Positions 51,088 to 60,615 are shown, numbered from the stretch's first letter. The stretch is 64,000 nt of DNA from Desulfobulbaceae bacterium (GCA_023230525.1 JALNXE010000008.1:10310-74309); one strand, 5' to 3'. Made by a program: numbers and translations. The notes: a model not told the origin generated them from the letters alone.

Positions 51088-53535
51088 ATGAGAAGTAAGA
51101 CTTTTAAGGCGACCATTGAGGTGCTGTTGGTCATAGTCTTCATGAGCACGGCATTTATCATGGCGATGAATTATCTACAGCAATATCGCTTAGCTGGCAA
51201 TGAACCTTTTTTTTATCAGGAGATGTTCGAACCTGCGGTCATGATGGCATGTGGCCATGATTTTGGTGTTGAGAAGGAACGTACGAGTGAAGCATTGACG
51301 CAATTTTTGAAATTAGAGAGGCAGTCATTTAACTGCGCAGATTTACCGAATAGTCCTGATCTCATGACCAGCACAAGCCATGGAGCCTGGCTCTACATGC
51401 TTTCAGCCTCAGCGTTTGTATGGAAGTTCAGTGGAGGAATTAACTGGGCTACATTGGACGTGTTACCCTCGATTTTTTTTGCTCTTTCGATCGCCTCAAT
51501 CTATGGATTATTCCGCCTCGCCGGTGGGCTGATTTCGGCTTCTTTTGGGGTGATAGCTGTTCTTGTTTCAAACCAGTATCTTACGTACCTGCCATTCCTG
51601 CGCGACTATAGCAAAGCACCATTCATCCTTCTTGCCATGTTGTTATTAATGTGGCTTGTTGCCAAAACACAAAGTTTCCGAGCGCAGATCGTTCTTTCTC
51701 TATTGATGGGCATCGTTATTGGAATTGGCTATGGATTCAGGCCGGATATCCTCATTATGCTGCCGCCTGTTGTTATCGGAATAGTTATTTTCATTCGCTC
51801 AATGCGATTAAGTGATCTTTGGCGTAAGATGTCTCTTGTTGCGATTGTTATGTCAGCATTTATCATTTCAGCATTAGCAATTCTAAATTCAGCAAAAGAA
51901 TCGGGGAGTGGCATTTATCATTTTCCAATTCTTGGTTTTGGGACAGAATTCACCAGGCAAATGGGAGTGGTCGGGTCCTTGTATGAATGGGTTTATCAGT
52001 TCAACGACCAGCTAGTTTATGCGATGGTTACCTCACACGGCATCCGTAATTTTGGTGTGAAAAGTGTTGGTTATTGCACGCCGGATTATGACAAATTTTC
52101 TGGTGATTTGTATCAGTCGTTGGTCATGACTTTTCCTGCTGATATGATGACGCGTGCAACAGCGTCGGTGTTGCAGGTGCTGCATACTTTTAATTTTTCA
52201 TGCTTAGTGGTATTCGCTTCCTTGTTCTTTCTTGTTGCTGCCAGGCCGAGAATTGGGCTGTTTTCAGGTTTTCTGGTTTTTTATCTTGCCGGGTACCCGG
52301 CCATACAATTTCATCCAAGGCATTTTTTTCATCTTTATTTTATCCCGATCATGGCGGCAATTTTTCTTTTACAGCAAGCATATGATCATCGCAGCGGTAT
52401 ATTAAGGATGCTCCGATTAGAGCCCTGCAGTTGGAGAAAAGCATTGCAGGCAGCAGGAAAAGCAGGACTGATTTTCCTTGCTGTAGGGGGTGGAGCGACG
52501 GTACTTGTTATGATCGCCAGGCAATATCAGGTTCGACAGGTTTCGCAGCTCATTGAATCGTATGCCAGCGATGATGTTTGGCATAACATGTCAATGGTAC
52601 ATAACAGCGAACACCCCGAGATGCTCTCCTTCCCTATTACTATATCAGACGATCAGGGTGAGGGAACAGCACGGGAGGGCGTTTTGATGGATTCAGCCAT
52701 GATCCGTTTACGCTTTAATAATTTTCACTGTTTGTCTGAGAATAATTCCGTGACAGTATCTTATTCATATTCAGCACCTTATGTCAATTTTACCCACTCT
52801 ATTGATTTAATGCCTTTTGTGACAACGGATGAATCTTTAGAAGTTTATATACCTATTTACCGTGATTCCGCCCATACCCGCTCGGGCTTACCCTATTATT
52901 TTGAGCCACAACGGGTAGAGGTTCCTGCTGAAATGCTTCAGTGTAGTGATGGAATAGAGGCCGCGGTCGGTAGACCAAAACAACGACTCTGGCTAGAGTT
53001 TGTTCTTCCGCAAGATTGGCGTAAGCATCCTCTATACCAGCAAATCGGCGAACCGCCACTTCCTCCCGGAAAACCATATCTTCGCTATCCTGATGATTTG
53101 TCACTCTCTTTCCAACAAGCCAAGGCTTTGTTGGCGAATCTCGAACCCGCTGCCGGGCAGCAACTAGAGTCTCTGGCGAACATTGTATCCGTTGTTGAAG
53201 GAGAGATCGTGGTGGATGGAAAAGCGCATACTCCCTACTCCTACTTGTTCCAGTTACCCGCCGAGAAACTTGTATCACCCCGGGTTTTTTTAATTGAGGG
53301 TGAGCTGTTCAAAGGTGGACTGACTGTCGGCATGATCAAAGACGACCTGTGGGCGAGCCAGATCAATATCACAGGCTACGGGAAATTTCTTGTTGCCATT
53401 GAGCATTCGCAGGGGCTTTATATTCCGACGATTGCCAATAATGTACCATCCCATCCTTCGAATCATTTCGTGATTCGAAGGATGGGATGGCTCGATTCAA
53501 GTAGATATCAATCAAAAGCGGTTCATGAAAATTGA
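51088..53535 (+). CDS. GT-C superfamily membrane glycosyltransferase
   Basis: A large integral-membrane protein (815 residues). About ten hydrophobic spans occupy residues 8-460, with a long first periplasmic loop. The segment NQYLTYLPFLRDYSKAPFI resembles the GT-C loop that binds polyprenyl-phosphate sugars. Residues about 480-815 form a soluble, beta-rich, probably periplasmic domain. It would use the sugar loaded by GtrB-like and flipped by GtrA-like proteins to decorate the chain outside the cytoplasm (inference). ATG 51088 is chosen; a GTG at 51064 is an alternative, and neither has a strong ribosome site. The 3' end carries a perfect 20 bp inverted repeat (53446-53490). AT-rich composition compared with the following heparinase gene. 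Confidence 0.82.
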   Translation: MRSKTFKATIEVLLVIVFMSTAFIMAMNYLQQYRLAGNEPFFYQEMFEPAVMMACGHDFGVEKERTSEALTQFLKLERQSFNCADLPNSPDLMTSTSHGAWLYMLSASAFVWKFSGGINWATLDVLPSIFFALSIASIYGLFRLAGGLISASFGVIAVLVSNQYLTYLPFLRDYSKAPFILLAMLLLMWLVAKTQSFRAQIVLSLLMGIVIGIGYGFRPDILIMLPPVVIGIVIFIRSMRLSDLWRKMSLVAIVMSAFIISALAILNSAKESGSGIYHFPILGFGTEFTRQMGVVGSLYEWVYQFNDQLVYAMVTSHGIRNFGVKSVGYCTPDYDKFSGDLYQSLVMTFPADMMTRATASVLQVLHTFNFSCLVVFASLFFLVAARPRIGLFSGFLVFYLAGYPAIQFHPRHFFHLYFIPIMAAIFLLQQAYDHRSGILRMLRLEPCSWRKALQAAGKAGLIFLAVGGGATVLVMIARQYQVRQVSQLIESYASDDVWHNMSMVHNSEHPEMLSFPITISDDQGEGTAREGVLMDSAMIRLRFNNFHCLSENNSVTVSYSYSAPYVNFTHSIDLMPFVTTDESLEVYIPIYRDSAHTRSGLPYYFEPQRVEVPAEMLQCSDGIEAAVGRPKQRLWLEFVLPQDWRKHPLYQQIGEPPLPPGKPYLRYPDDLSLSFQQAKALLANLEPAAGQQLESLANIVSVVEGEIVVDGKAHTPYSYLFQLPAEKLVSPRVFLIEGELFKGGLTVGMIKDDLWASQINITGYGKFLVAIEHSQGLYIPTIANNVPSHPSNHFVIRRMGWLDSSRYQSKAVHEN
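53446..53490. repeat. Perfect 20 bp inverted repeat inside the GT-C gene
   Basis: Arm 53446-53465 (starts CCATCCCATCC, ends GAATCA) is exactly complementary to arm 53471-53490 around a 5-base loop TTTCG. It lies in frame within codons near the end of the GT-C gene, 43 bases before the stop. No T-run follows, so it is not a standard terminator. Confidence 0.8.
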
Positions 53536-55600
53536 ATTAATTCATAGAATCAGGAGAGGTGTGCGTAAACCACCAAGCGTTATTGCGCGACGGATTTTGC
53601 ATGAGTTTCACAAAATAACGGATCATTATCAGGCATCGCAAAGAGAAAAAAGCTGGAATGGAACTAAACTGGCTCATAATATCGGAGTCAGTGATGTCAA
53701 TGGCCTGTGGGAGCAGCTTGCGGCACGCCCCTATCCAGCCGTTGTCAGGTCGGTGGATACTGCCGGCTACGACGCACTCACCCGCGGCGATGCCGAGCGG
53801 GTGCGTGCGGCTGCCGACCGGGCGCTGGCGCGACGGGTGAATCTGCTGGGCAGCGGCGAATTCATGCTTGAGAAGGGCATGTGGAACACTGATTACATGA
53901 CCGGCGTCTCCTGGCCGAATGCCTATTGCCACGCGATTGACTACAATAACCCGGATCAGTCGAGCGACGTCAAGATTGCGTGGGAGATCTCGCGGCTGCA
54001 ATGGCTGATTCCGGCGGGCCAAGCCTATCTGCTTACAGGTGAAGAACGCTGGGCCGAGGGGGTGCGTGATATCTTAAACGATTGGATAGACGCCAACCCT
54101 TATGCCTGGAACGTCAACTGGTCCTGCACCATGGAAGTCGCGCTGCGCATTATCGTGTGGACATGGTTCTTCCGGGTCTTTGCTGAATGCAGGGCCTGGC
54201 GGGACGAGGCCTTCCGGGGGCGGTTTCTTACCTGTCTGTATCTGCACGGCGATTTTACCGAACGCCATCTGGAGCGTTCCGACATAAACGGGAATCATTG
54301 CACAGCTGATGCGGCAGGGCTGGTTTTTGCCGGATTGTTTTTCGGGCATGGCAAGGCGCCCGGACGATGGGCTGATCTCGGCTGGAGGATTCTGTGCGAG
54401 GAGTTGCCAAAGCAGGTGTATCCGGATGGCGTTGACTTTGAGGCATCAACCGCGTATCACCGCCTTGTGCTGGAGCTTTTTTTCTTCCCGGCCCTGTTTC
54501 GTGAGCGATGCGGTCTGGAGGTACCACTGGCCTATAAGGAACGTGTCATCGCCATGGCCCGTTATACCGTCTTTTACAGCCGTGTGGATGGCAGCATTCC
54601 CCTGGCGGGTGATGCGGATGATGCGCGGACCCTGCCCTTTGGCAGCCAGGGGATCAACGATCACCGCTATCTGCCGGGGCTGATCGGCATGGCCTGGGGG
54701 GTGTCGGATCTGATCGAATCGTTTTCCGGGCCGCGTGATGAGATTTTCTGGTGGCTCGGACCTGATGCCGCCGACCGGCTCCCGCATCGAGACAAGCCGG
54801 CAGCCGCTTTGCCGAGCCGGGCATTTGCTGAGGGTGGATTTTACATTATGCGCAACTCTGTTGATCATGTGTTCATTGATTGCGGGCCGGTAGGCCTCGC
54901 CGGCCGCGGCGGGCACGGTCACAATGACTGTCTGTCGTTTGAGGCCGTGCTGGATAATGTGCATCTAGTAACGGATTGCGGCGCATATCTCTACACGGCG
55001 TCCTATGAATGGCGCAACAGGTTCCGCAGCACGGCGTTTCATAACACCGCAAGTATTGACAATGAGGAACAGAATCGCTTTATCCGGCCCGACTACCTCT
55101 GGCACCTGCACAACGACGCAAAGCCTGAGGTTCGCCGTTGGGAGACCGGAGAGGAAAGAGACGTGTTCGTAGGCGCCCATGCCGGCTATCGCCGTTTGCC
55201 GCAGCCGGTAGTCCCTGAGCGGAGCTTCGTTCTTGAACATGGTTCTCATCGCCTGGTGATTTATGATCGCTTTGAGGGGGATGGCTGGCATTCTGTCTCA
55301 ATCCCCTGGCATTTGGCCCGGCATGTCACGGTCGAACGTCTTGATGATCGTCTCCTGCGTTTAAAGACGAGCTTGCATGATTTTCTCTTGGCGTGGCAGG
55401 GTGATGCGGCATGGAAACTGAATATCGGCGACGGTTGGGTGTCGCCATCTTATGGCGTCAGGTATCCAATCGTTCGTCTTGATTTCGTCCGTACCGGAAC
55501 ACTCTCGCCTTTAGCGGTAGTTATGATGCCGGAGAAAAATGTTCCACCGGACATTGACGATTGGCTGCGCTCAACACTTTTTCAGGCAGGTATCCTTTAA
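53525..55600 (+). CDS. Heparinase II/III family protein, copy 2
   Basis: A 691-residue heparinase-family protein. Toroid part about 75-400, with ANPYAWNVNWSCTMEVALR and FEASTAYHRLVLELFF, then the beta-sandwich with GRGGHGHNDCLSFEA, LVTDCGAYLYT and FRSTAFHNTASIDN. The motifs match copy 1 (HNDQLSFE, VDPGSYVYT, FRSTCWHNT). No signal peptide; the N-terminus is basic. The first 160 bases are AT-rich like the preceding gene, and the GC content rises sharply near 53690, inside the gene, which suggests a recombination joint. It is followed in the same order by a GT4 gene and a bi-domain oxidoreductase, mirroring the set at the start of the locus. The ATG overlaps the GT-C gene by 11 bp. Confidence 0.88.
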   Translation: MKIELIHRIRRGVRKPPSVIARRILHEFHKITDHYQASQREKSWNGTKLAHNIGVSDVNGLWEQLAARPYPAVVRSVDTAGYDALTRGDAERVRAAADRALARRVNLLGSGEFMLEKGMWNTDYMTGVSWPNAYCHAIDYNNPDQSSDVKIAWEISRLQWLIPAGQAYLLTGEERWAEGVRDILNDWIDANPYAWNVNWSCTMEVALRIIVWTWFFRVFAECRAWRDEAFRGRFLTCLYLHGDFTERHLERSDINGNHCTADAAGLVFAGLFFGHGKAPGRWADLGWRILCEELPKQVYPDGVDFEASTAYHRLVLELFFFPALFRERCGLEVPLAYKERVIAMARYTVFYSRVDGSIPLAGDADDARTLPFGSQGINDHRYLPGLIGMAWGVSDLIESFSGPRDEIFWWLGPDAADRLPHRDKPAAALPSRAFAEGGFYIMRNSVDHVFIDCGPVGLAGRGGHGHNDCLSFEAVLDNVHLVTDCGAYLYTASYEWRNRFRSTAFHNTASIDNEEQNRFIRPDYLWHLHNDAKPEVRRWETGEERDVFVGAHAGYRRLPQPVVPERSFVLEHGSHRLVIYDRFEGDGWHSVSIPWHLARHVTVERLDDRLLRLKTSLHDFLLAWQGDAAWKLNIGDGWVSPSYGVRYPIVRLDFVRTGTLSPLAVVMMPEKNVPPDIDDWLRSTLFQAGIL

Positions 55601-55602
55601 AC

Positions 55603-57297
55603 ATGGATTACGCACTTACGGTTTATCCCCTTTCCAGCGGTTATCAGCCGCGTTTTGAGGCGCTTATCGGCGCTGCGCCGCGTTATCTGAACCTGGGAGA
55701 ATTGCGCCGGCTGCCATTTGCCGGTTTGCTCAAGACCTTGCGCGGTATTGATGGCCGCTTATTTCTACCTCTGGAAGACATCAACGCCAAGGCGCTGCTG
55801 CCTGTCCTCCAGGCCCTGGCCGCAGTCACGAGAGCGGGCAGTATCGAGATAATCGGCCCTGAATTGACCGCTATCCGGGTGCCTCGTTGGCGTGCCGCAC
55901 TCGCAGTGGGGGCACTGGCCGGGGCGACGGTGGTAGGACGTTCCGCATTACATCGTTGCGAACGGGAATTGGCCGGGCTGCTTGGCGCGCTGAGAATTGA
56001 TGTCCAGCCGCCCAAATCCGGGCGGGTTCAGTATTTGAAAACCAATCTCTGGCTGGGGGTAAAGGCGGGCGGCTCCATAGGCCATATTGCGGGGGTGGTG
56101 AATGGCCTCGTCGGCCGGGGCTGGGGGGTTGATTTTTTATCGGCAGAATCTCCGGTGATGCTGCGCAGCGAGGTTGTCTATCGCCCGGTACGGGCGCTGG
56201 ATACCTATGGGCTGCCGTCCGAGGTCAACCTCTATCGTTTCCATCACAGTTTTCTGCAGCAGGCGCGGGAGTTGATTGAGGGCAAAAATGCCGCATTTAT
56301 CTATCAGCGCATGTCGGTGGCGAATTACGTTGGCGTGCAGCTTTCTCGGGAGTATAAGTTGCCTCTTATCATCGAGTACAATGGCTCCGAGGTGTGGATC
56401 GCCCGGAACTGGGGAACGCCGTTGCGTTTTGAGGCTGTGGCCGAACAGGCGGAACAGGCCTGTCTACGTCACGCCCATCTGGTTGTGACAATCTCGGACG
56501 TCCTGCGGGATGAGCTGGTAGCGCGTGGCGTGGAGCCGGAACGGATCGTTGTCTACCCAAACGGTATTGATCCCACGGTCTTCGATCCGGACCGATTTAA
56601 CGAGGAACAGTGCCGTGAATTGCGAGCACGGCACGGCATCCATAAGAATGCGTTGCTCGCCACTTTTGTGGGCACTTTCGGCCAGTGGCACGGTGCGGAG
56701 ATGCTGGCCCGGGCGATCTGCAATCTGGCGGTGAACGATCAGGACTGGTTGGTGAAGCAGCGCCTGCATTTTCTGCTGGTCGGCGACGGCCTGAAAATGA
56801 CTGAAGTTCGGGCGATTCTGTCTGATGAGCGCTGTAAGCCCTTTGTTACCCTGACGGGTCTTGTCCCGCAGGCGGAAACCCCATCCTACCTCGCTGCCTC
56901 GGACATTTTTATCTCACCCCATGTGGCGAACCAGGACGGCAGCCGTTTTTTCGGCTCCCCGACCAAGTTGTTCGAGTACATGGCCATGGGCCAAGGTATC
57001 ATTGCCAGCGATCTGGATCAGATCGGCGAAGTGTTGGGTGGATCGCCTCATATTACATCTCTCGGGTCGTTTGGGGGAGAGGCGTCGCAAAAGCAGTGTG
57101 CGATTCTGGTTCGCCCGGGGGAGGTGGCGGAAATCGAAGCCGCACTGCGGTTCCTGGCTGAACATCCGCAATGGCGGCGTGCATTAGGCCGGAATGCGCG
57201 GCAACGCGCCCTGGATAAGTATACATGGGACAGTCATGTGGCCTTCATTCTGGAAGGACTACAAAGGGTATTGTTAAAACCGGTGGCCAGCCAATAA
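55603..57297 (+). CDS. GT4 glycosyltransferase with extra N-terminal domain
   Basis: A 564-residue glycosyltransferase. Residues 1-150 form a domain of unknown function, of similar layout to the N-terminus of the fusion at 25371. Residues about 155-560 are GT-B family 4: KAGGSIGHIAGVVNGL, IIEYNGSEVWIARNWG, VYPNGIDPTVFDPD, FVGTFGQWHGAEML, FLLVGDGLKM and SPTKLFEYMAMGQGIIASDLDQIGE (the last given in two parts: SPTKLFEYMAMG, IIASDLDQIGE). The domain is very similar to the GT of the 25371 fusion but without a methyltransferase. It adds a sugar to the nascent chain in the cytoplasm; donor unknown. ATG 55603 lies two bases after the heparinase stop, and the stop overlaps the next ATG (TAATG). Confidence 0.88.
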   Translation: MDYALTVYPLSSGYQPRFEALIGAAPRYLNLGELRRLPFAGLLKTLRGIDGRLFLPLEDINAKALLPVLQALAAVTRAGSIEIIGPELTAIRVPRWRAALAVGALAGATVVGRSALHRCERELAGLLGALRIDVQPPKSGRVQYLKTNLWLGVKAGGSIGHIAGVVNGLVGRGWGVDFLSAESPVMLRSEVVYRPVRALDTYGLPSEVNLYRFHHSFLQQARELIEGKNAAFIYQRMSVANYVGVQLSREYKLPLIIEYNGSEVWIARNWGTPLRFEAVAEQAEQACLRHAHLVVTISDVLRDELVARGVEPERIVVYPNGIDPTVFDPDRFNEEQCRELRARHGIHKNALLATFVGTFGQWHGAEMLARAICNLAVNDQDWLVKQRLHFLLVGDGLKMTEVRAILSDERCKPFVTLTGLVPQAETPSYLAASDIFISPHVANQDGSRFFGSPTKLFEYMAMGQGIIASDLDQIGEVLGGSPHITSLGSFGGEASQKQCAILVRPGEVAEIEAALRFLAEHPQWRRALGRNARQRALDKYTWDSHVAFILEGLQRVLLKPVASQ

Positions 57298-59441
57298 TGA
57301 AGCAGATTCTGCAAAATCTTAAAAACGGTGTCACTGAAGTTGCAGAAGTTCCCTGTCCGCATGCCGGGCCGGGCCGACTGCTGATTCGTACCAGCCGCTC
57401 ACTGGTTTCAGCCGGTACCGAGCGTATGCTGATCAGTTTCGGCAAGGCCGGTTGGCTTGCCAAAGCCCGCCAGCAGCCCGATAAGGTCCGAATGGTGCTG
57501 GATAAGGTTAAAACGGACGGCTTGCTGCCCACGGTGGAGGCGGTACGCAATAAACTGGACCAGCCATTGCCGCTTGGGTATTGCAATGTTGGTCGGGTTA
57601 TGAAGGCGAATAACTCCGTAAGCAAGGTTGACGGGTTTAAAGAGGGGGATCGGGTGGCATCCAACGGCGTCCACGCCGAGGTGGTCAGTGTGCCGGTAAA
57701 TCTGTGTGCTCGCGTGCCGGATGGGGTTTCCGATGATGAAGCGGCTTTTACTGTTATCGGTGCCATTGCCCTGCAGGGGATTCGCCTGGTGCAGCCGACA
57801 TTGGGCGAGGCTGCGGTGGTGACCGGATTGGGCCTGATCGGCTTGATGGCCGTGCAGTTGCTGCGGGCCAATGGCTGCCGGGTACTGGGGGTTGATTATG
57901 ATGGGCGGAAACTGGAATTAGCCCGGCAGTTTGGGGCTGAGACGGTGGACCTTTCGGCCGGCGAGGACCCGGTTGCCGCAGGTGAACGTTTTTCCCGGGG
58001 CCGGGGAGTTGACGCGGTGCTTATCACTGCCGCCACCAAAAGCAGCGAACCGGTGCATCAAGCGGCCTTGATGTGCCGCAAGCGAGGGCGGATCGTTCTG
58101 GTGGGGGTCACCGGCCTGGAGTTGTCCCGTGCGGATTTTTATGAAAAGGAATTGAGCTTTCAGGTTTCCTGCTCCTACGGGCCGGGGCGTTATGATTCCG
58201 ACTATGAAGAAAAGGGCCACGATTACCCGTTCGGTTTTGTCCGGTGGACCGAACAACGCAATTTTGAAGCGGTGTTGGATATGATGGCCGCCGGCCGGTT
58301 GGATGTGAAACTATTGATCTCCCACCGTTTTTCCATCGCGGAAGCTGCCAGGGCTTATGAGGTGGTGGGGGGCGGAGAACCGTCGCTGGGGATTCTGTTG
58401 GACTATCCCCAGGACGAGGTGGCAGGTGAAACCGACTCTTCTCAGCGGACCATTTCTTTCGAGCAAAAGATCTCCGTTGACAGTGCCAAGTCAGCTGGGG
58501 GCAGGCAACCGGTTTTGGGTTTTATCGGCGCGGGGAATTATGCCGCCGGCGTTTTGATCCCTGCCTTTAAGGAGGCCGGGGCGGTTTTTAAAACAGTGGC
58601 CTCGGTAGGTGGAGTAAGCGGGGTGCATGTCGGCCGGAAGTTCGGCTTTCAGGTAACCACCACCGATACCTCCGGACTCATTAGCGATAAGGATATCGAC
58701 GCCGTAGTCATCTCCACCCGCCACGACAGCCATGCCCGCCTGGTTATCGAGTCCCTCAAGGCCGGTAAGCATGTCTTTGTGGAAAAACCCCTGGCGCTTA
58801 CTCTGGACGAACTGCAAGCAATTGAGGCAGCCTACTTGCAGCTTTCAGCCTCCCGTCCTCTTTTAATGGTTGGTTTCAACCGTCGTTTCGCCCCGCAAAT
58901 ACAGAAGATGAAGAGTTTGCTGGTGGGCGTGAATGGGCCGAAATCAGTTGTGATGACGATTAATGCCGGGGCTATTGCCCCGGAACACTGGAGTCAGGAC
59001 CATGAGGTGGGCGGTGGCCGGATTATCGGCGAGGCCTGCCATTTCATTGACCTGCTCCGTTTTCTGGCCGGTACGTCTATTGTAGAAAAACATGGGGTGG
59101 CCATGGACTCGAACACCAGGGATACCATAACCCTGCAGCTTGGCTTTGCGGACGGCTCCATCGGCTCCATCCACTATTTTGCCAATGGCAGCAAATCCTT
59201 CCCCAAGGAGCGTCTGGAAATTTTTGCCGCAGGAAGGGTGCTGCAACTGGACAACTTTCGCCGCCTGACCGGTTTCGGCTGGCCCGGCTTCAGCAAAATG
59301 AACCTCTGGCGCCAGGACAAGGGGCAGAAGGCCTGCGCGGCAGCCTTCTTGAAAGCCATACAAGGTGATCCGGCCCCGATTCCTTTTGAGGAAATCTTGG
59401 AAGTAAGCCGGTTGTCCATCGAATTGGCCACTGGTTTGTAA
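57297..59441 (+). CDS. Bi-domain oxidoreductase (MDR dehydrogenase + Gfo/Idh/MocA), copy 3
   Basis: A 714-residue bi-domain oxidoreductase, third of the locus. MDR half: TSRSLVSAGTERML, LGYCNVGRVMKA, HAEVVSVPVNL, Rossmann VTGLGLIGLMAVQLL, ADFYEKELSFQVSCSYG. Gfo/Idh/MocA half from about 420: FIGAGNYAAGVLIP, ISTRHDSHARLVIE, EKPLALT with catalytic Lys, GFNRRFAP and GGRIIGEACHFIDLL. It lacks the insert of copy 2. It directly follows a GT4 gene (TAATG), and a heparinase gene stands before that. Substrate unknown; coupling of a dehydrogenation in the MDR half with a second oxidation or reduction in the other half could invert or reduce a sugar carbon (inference). Confidence 0.88.
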   Translation: MKQILQNLKNGVTEVAEVPCPHAGPGRLLIRTSRSLVSAGTERMLISFGKAGWLAKARQQPDKVRMVLDKVKTDGLLPTVEAVRNKLDQPLPLGYCNVGRVMKANNSVSKVDGFKEGDRVASNGVHAEVVSVPVNLCARVPDGVSDDEAAFTVIGAIALQGIRLVQPTLGEAAVVTGLGLIGLMAVQLLRANGCRVLGVDYDGRKLELARQFGAETVDLSAGEDPVAAGERFSRGRGVDAVLITAATKSSEPVHQAALMCRKRGRIVLVGVTGLELSRADFYEKELSFQVSCSYGPGRYDSDYEEKGHDYPFGFVRWTEQRNFEAVLDMMAAGRLDVKLLISHRFSIAEAARAYEVVGGGEPSLGILLDYPQDEVAGETDSSQRTISFEQKISVDSAKSAGGRQPVLGFIGAGNYAAGVLIPAFKEAGAVFKTVASVGGVSGVHVGRKFGFQVTTTDTSGLISDKDIDAVVISTRHDSHARLVIESLKAGKHVFVEKPLALTLDELQAIEAAYLQLSASRPLLMVGFNRRFAPQIQKMKSLLVGVNGPKSVVMTINAGAIAPEHWSQDHEVGGGRIIGEACHFIDLLRFLAGTSIVEKHGVAMDSNTRDTITLQLGFADGSIGSIHYFANGSKSFPKERLEIFAAGRVLQLDNFRRLTGFGWPGFSKMNLWRQDKGQKACAAAFLKAIQGDPAPIPFEEILEVSRLSIELATGL

Positions 59442-59514
59442 AAAGAAGCCTTGGGAGGTGCTTTGTAATTGCACGCCCCTTGGCCCACTGCCGCTGTTAA
59501 ATTTTTAGCTGAGG

Positions 59515-60615
59515 ATGAAAAATTTGAAACTTATCGATATAATCGCCGGTGCACGGCCCAATTTTATGAAAATTGCGCCGATTATCAGGGCATTGGAGGC
59601 GCGCAAATCCTGTGGCGGGCCACTGGTTTATCGCTTGGTGCATACCGGTCAGCACTATGACGCCCGCATGTCCGGTGATTTTTTTACCCAGTTGGGGATA
59701 CCCGCGCCGGACGTGAATCTTGAGGTCGGTTCTGGGACCCAGGCCGAGCAGACGGCGGCGATCATGGTGCGTTATGAAAAACTACTGCTGGAACAGCGGA
59801 GTTTACTTTGCCTGGTGGTTGGGGATGTGACCTCAACCATGGCCTGCTCCATCGCAGCACAGAAGCTCTGCGTGCCGGTGGCCCATGTCGAGGGAGGCAT
59901 TCGCTCCGGAGATTGGGCCATGCCGGAAGAGATTAACCGCATGGTGACTGATGCCATCACTAATTGGTTTTTCACTACCAGTTCAGTGGCCAACGATAAT
60001 CTGCGACGGGCCGGGGTTAGTGATGATCGTATTTATTTTGTCGGCAACACCATGATCGATACCCTGCTGGTCAACCTGGATCGGTTGCGTCCCCCTGCTT
60101 TTTGGTCGGAACTAGCCCTGGAGCGGGGCGGCTATTTCGTGGTAACTCTTCATCGGCCGGCCAATGTGGACGGCCTTGCCGGTTTTGCCCGACTGCTGGC
60201 GGCCGTCGCTGAAGCGACACGGGGATTGCCGGTGATTTTCCCTGTTCATCCGCGCACCGCCAAGACCCTGGGTGAGGTGGCGGATGTTCCCTCCAATATC
60301 CTGCTGGTCGAGCCCCAGCCCTACCTGGAGTTCAACTATCTGGTCAGGAACGCCAAAGCGGTAATCACCGACTCAGGCGGCATCACCGAGGAAACTACAG
60401 TGCTGGGCGTGCCCTGTATCACCCTGCGGGATTCCACTGAGCGGCCGGAGACAGTGACCATCGGAACTAACGAACTACTGGGTACTGATCCTGCGAAGTT
60501 GAAGCCGGCTCTGGATCGGCTGTTTGCCTGCAAGTGGAAGAAAGGCGGTATTCCGGAGTTGTGGGACGGGAAAACCGGTGAGCGGATTGTGGCGATTCTG
60601 GAACGCATTCTTTGA
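59515..60615 (+). CDS. wecB: UDP-N-acetylglucosamine 2-epimerase (non-hydrolysing)
   Basis: A 366-residue epimerase making UDP-ManNAc from UDP-GlcNAc in the cytoplasm. Family blocks: AGARPNFMKIAPII, HTGQHYDARMSGDFF, VVGDVTSTMACSIAA, HVEGGIRSGDWAMPEEINR, FVGNTMIDTLL, FPVHPRTAKTL and ITDSGGITEETTVLGVPCITLR (given here as two blocks, ITDSGGITEET and VPCITLR). It probably feeds ManNAc or, after oxidation, ManNAcA into the polymer. A UDP-ManNAc dehydrogenase (WecC) is not in the window. The ATG has GAGG immediately before it, which is close; a TTG three codons later is possible. Confidence 0.92.
   Translation: MKNLKLIDIIAGARPNFMKIAPIIRALEARKSCGGPLVYRLVHTGQHYDARMSGDFFTQLGIPAPDVNLEVGSGTQAEQTAAIMVRYEKLLLEQRSLLCLVVGDVTSTMACSIAAQKLCVPVAHVEGGIRSGDWAMPEEINRMVTDAITNWFFTTSSVANDNLRRAGVSDDRIYFVGNTMIDTLLVNLDRLRPPAFWSELALERGGYFVVTLHRPANVDGLAGFARLLAAVAEATRGLPVIFPVHPRTAKTLGEVADVPSNILLVEPQPYLEFNYLVRNAKAVITDSGGITEETTVLGVPCITLRDSTERPETVTIGTNELLGTDPAKLKPALDRLFACKWKKGGIPELWDGKTGERIVAILERIL

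Noticed and set aside
53446..53490. The 20 bp palindrome as a Rho-independent terminator
   Set aside because: It lies inside a coding frame and is followed by CTCGATTCAAG, with no T-run on either strand.
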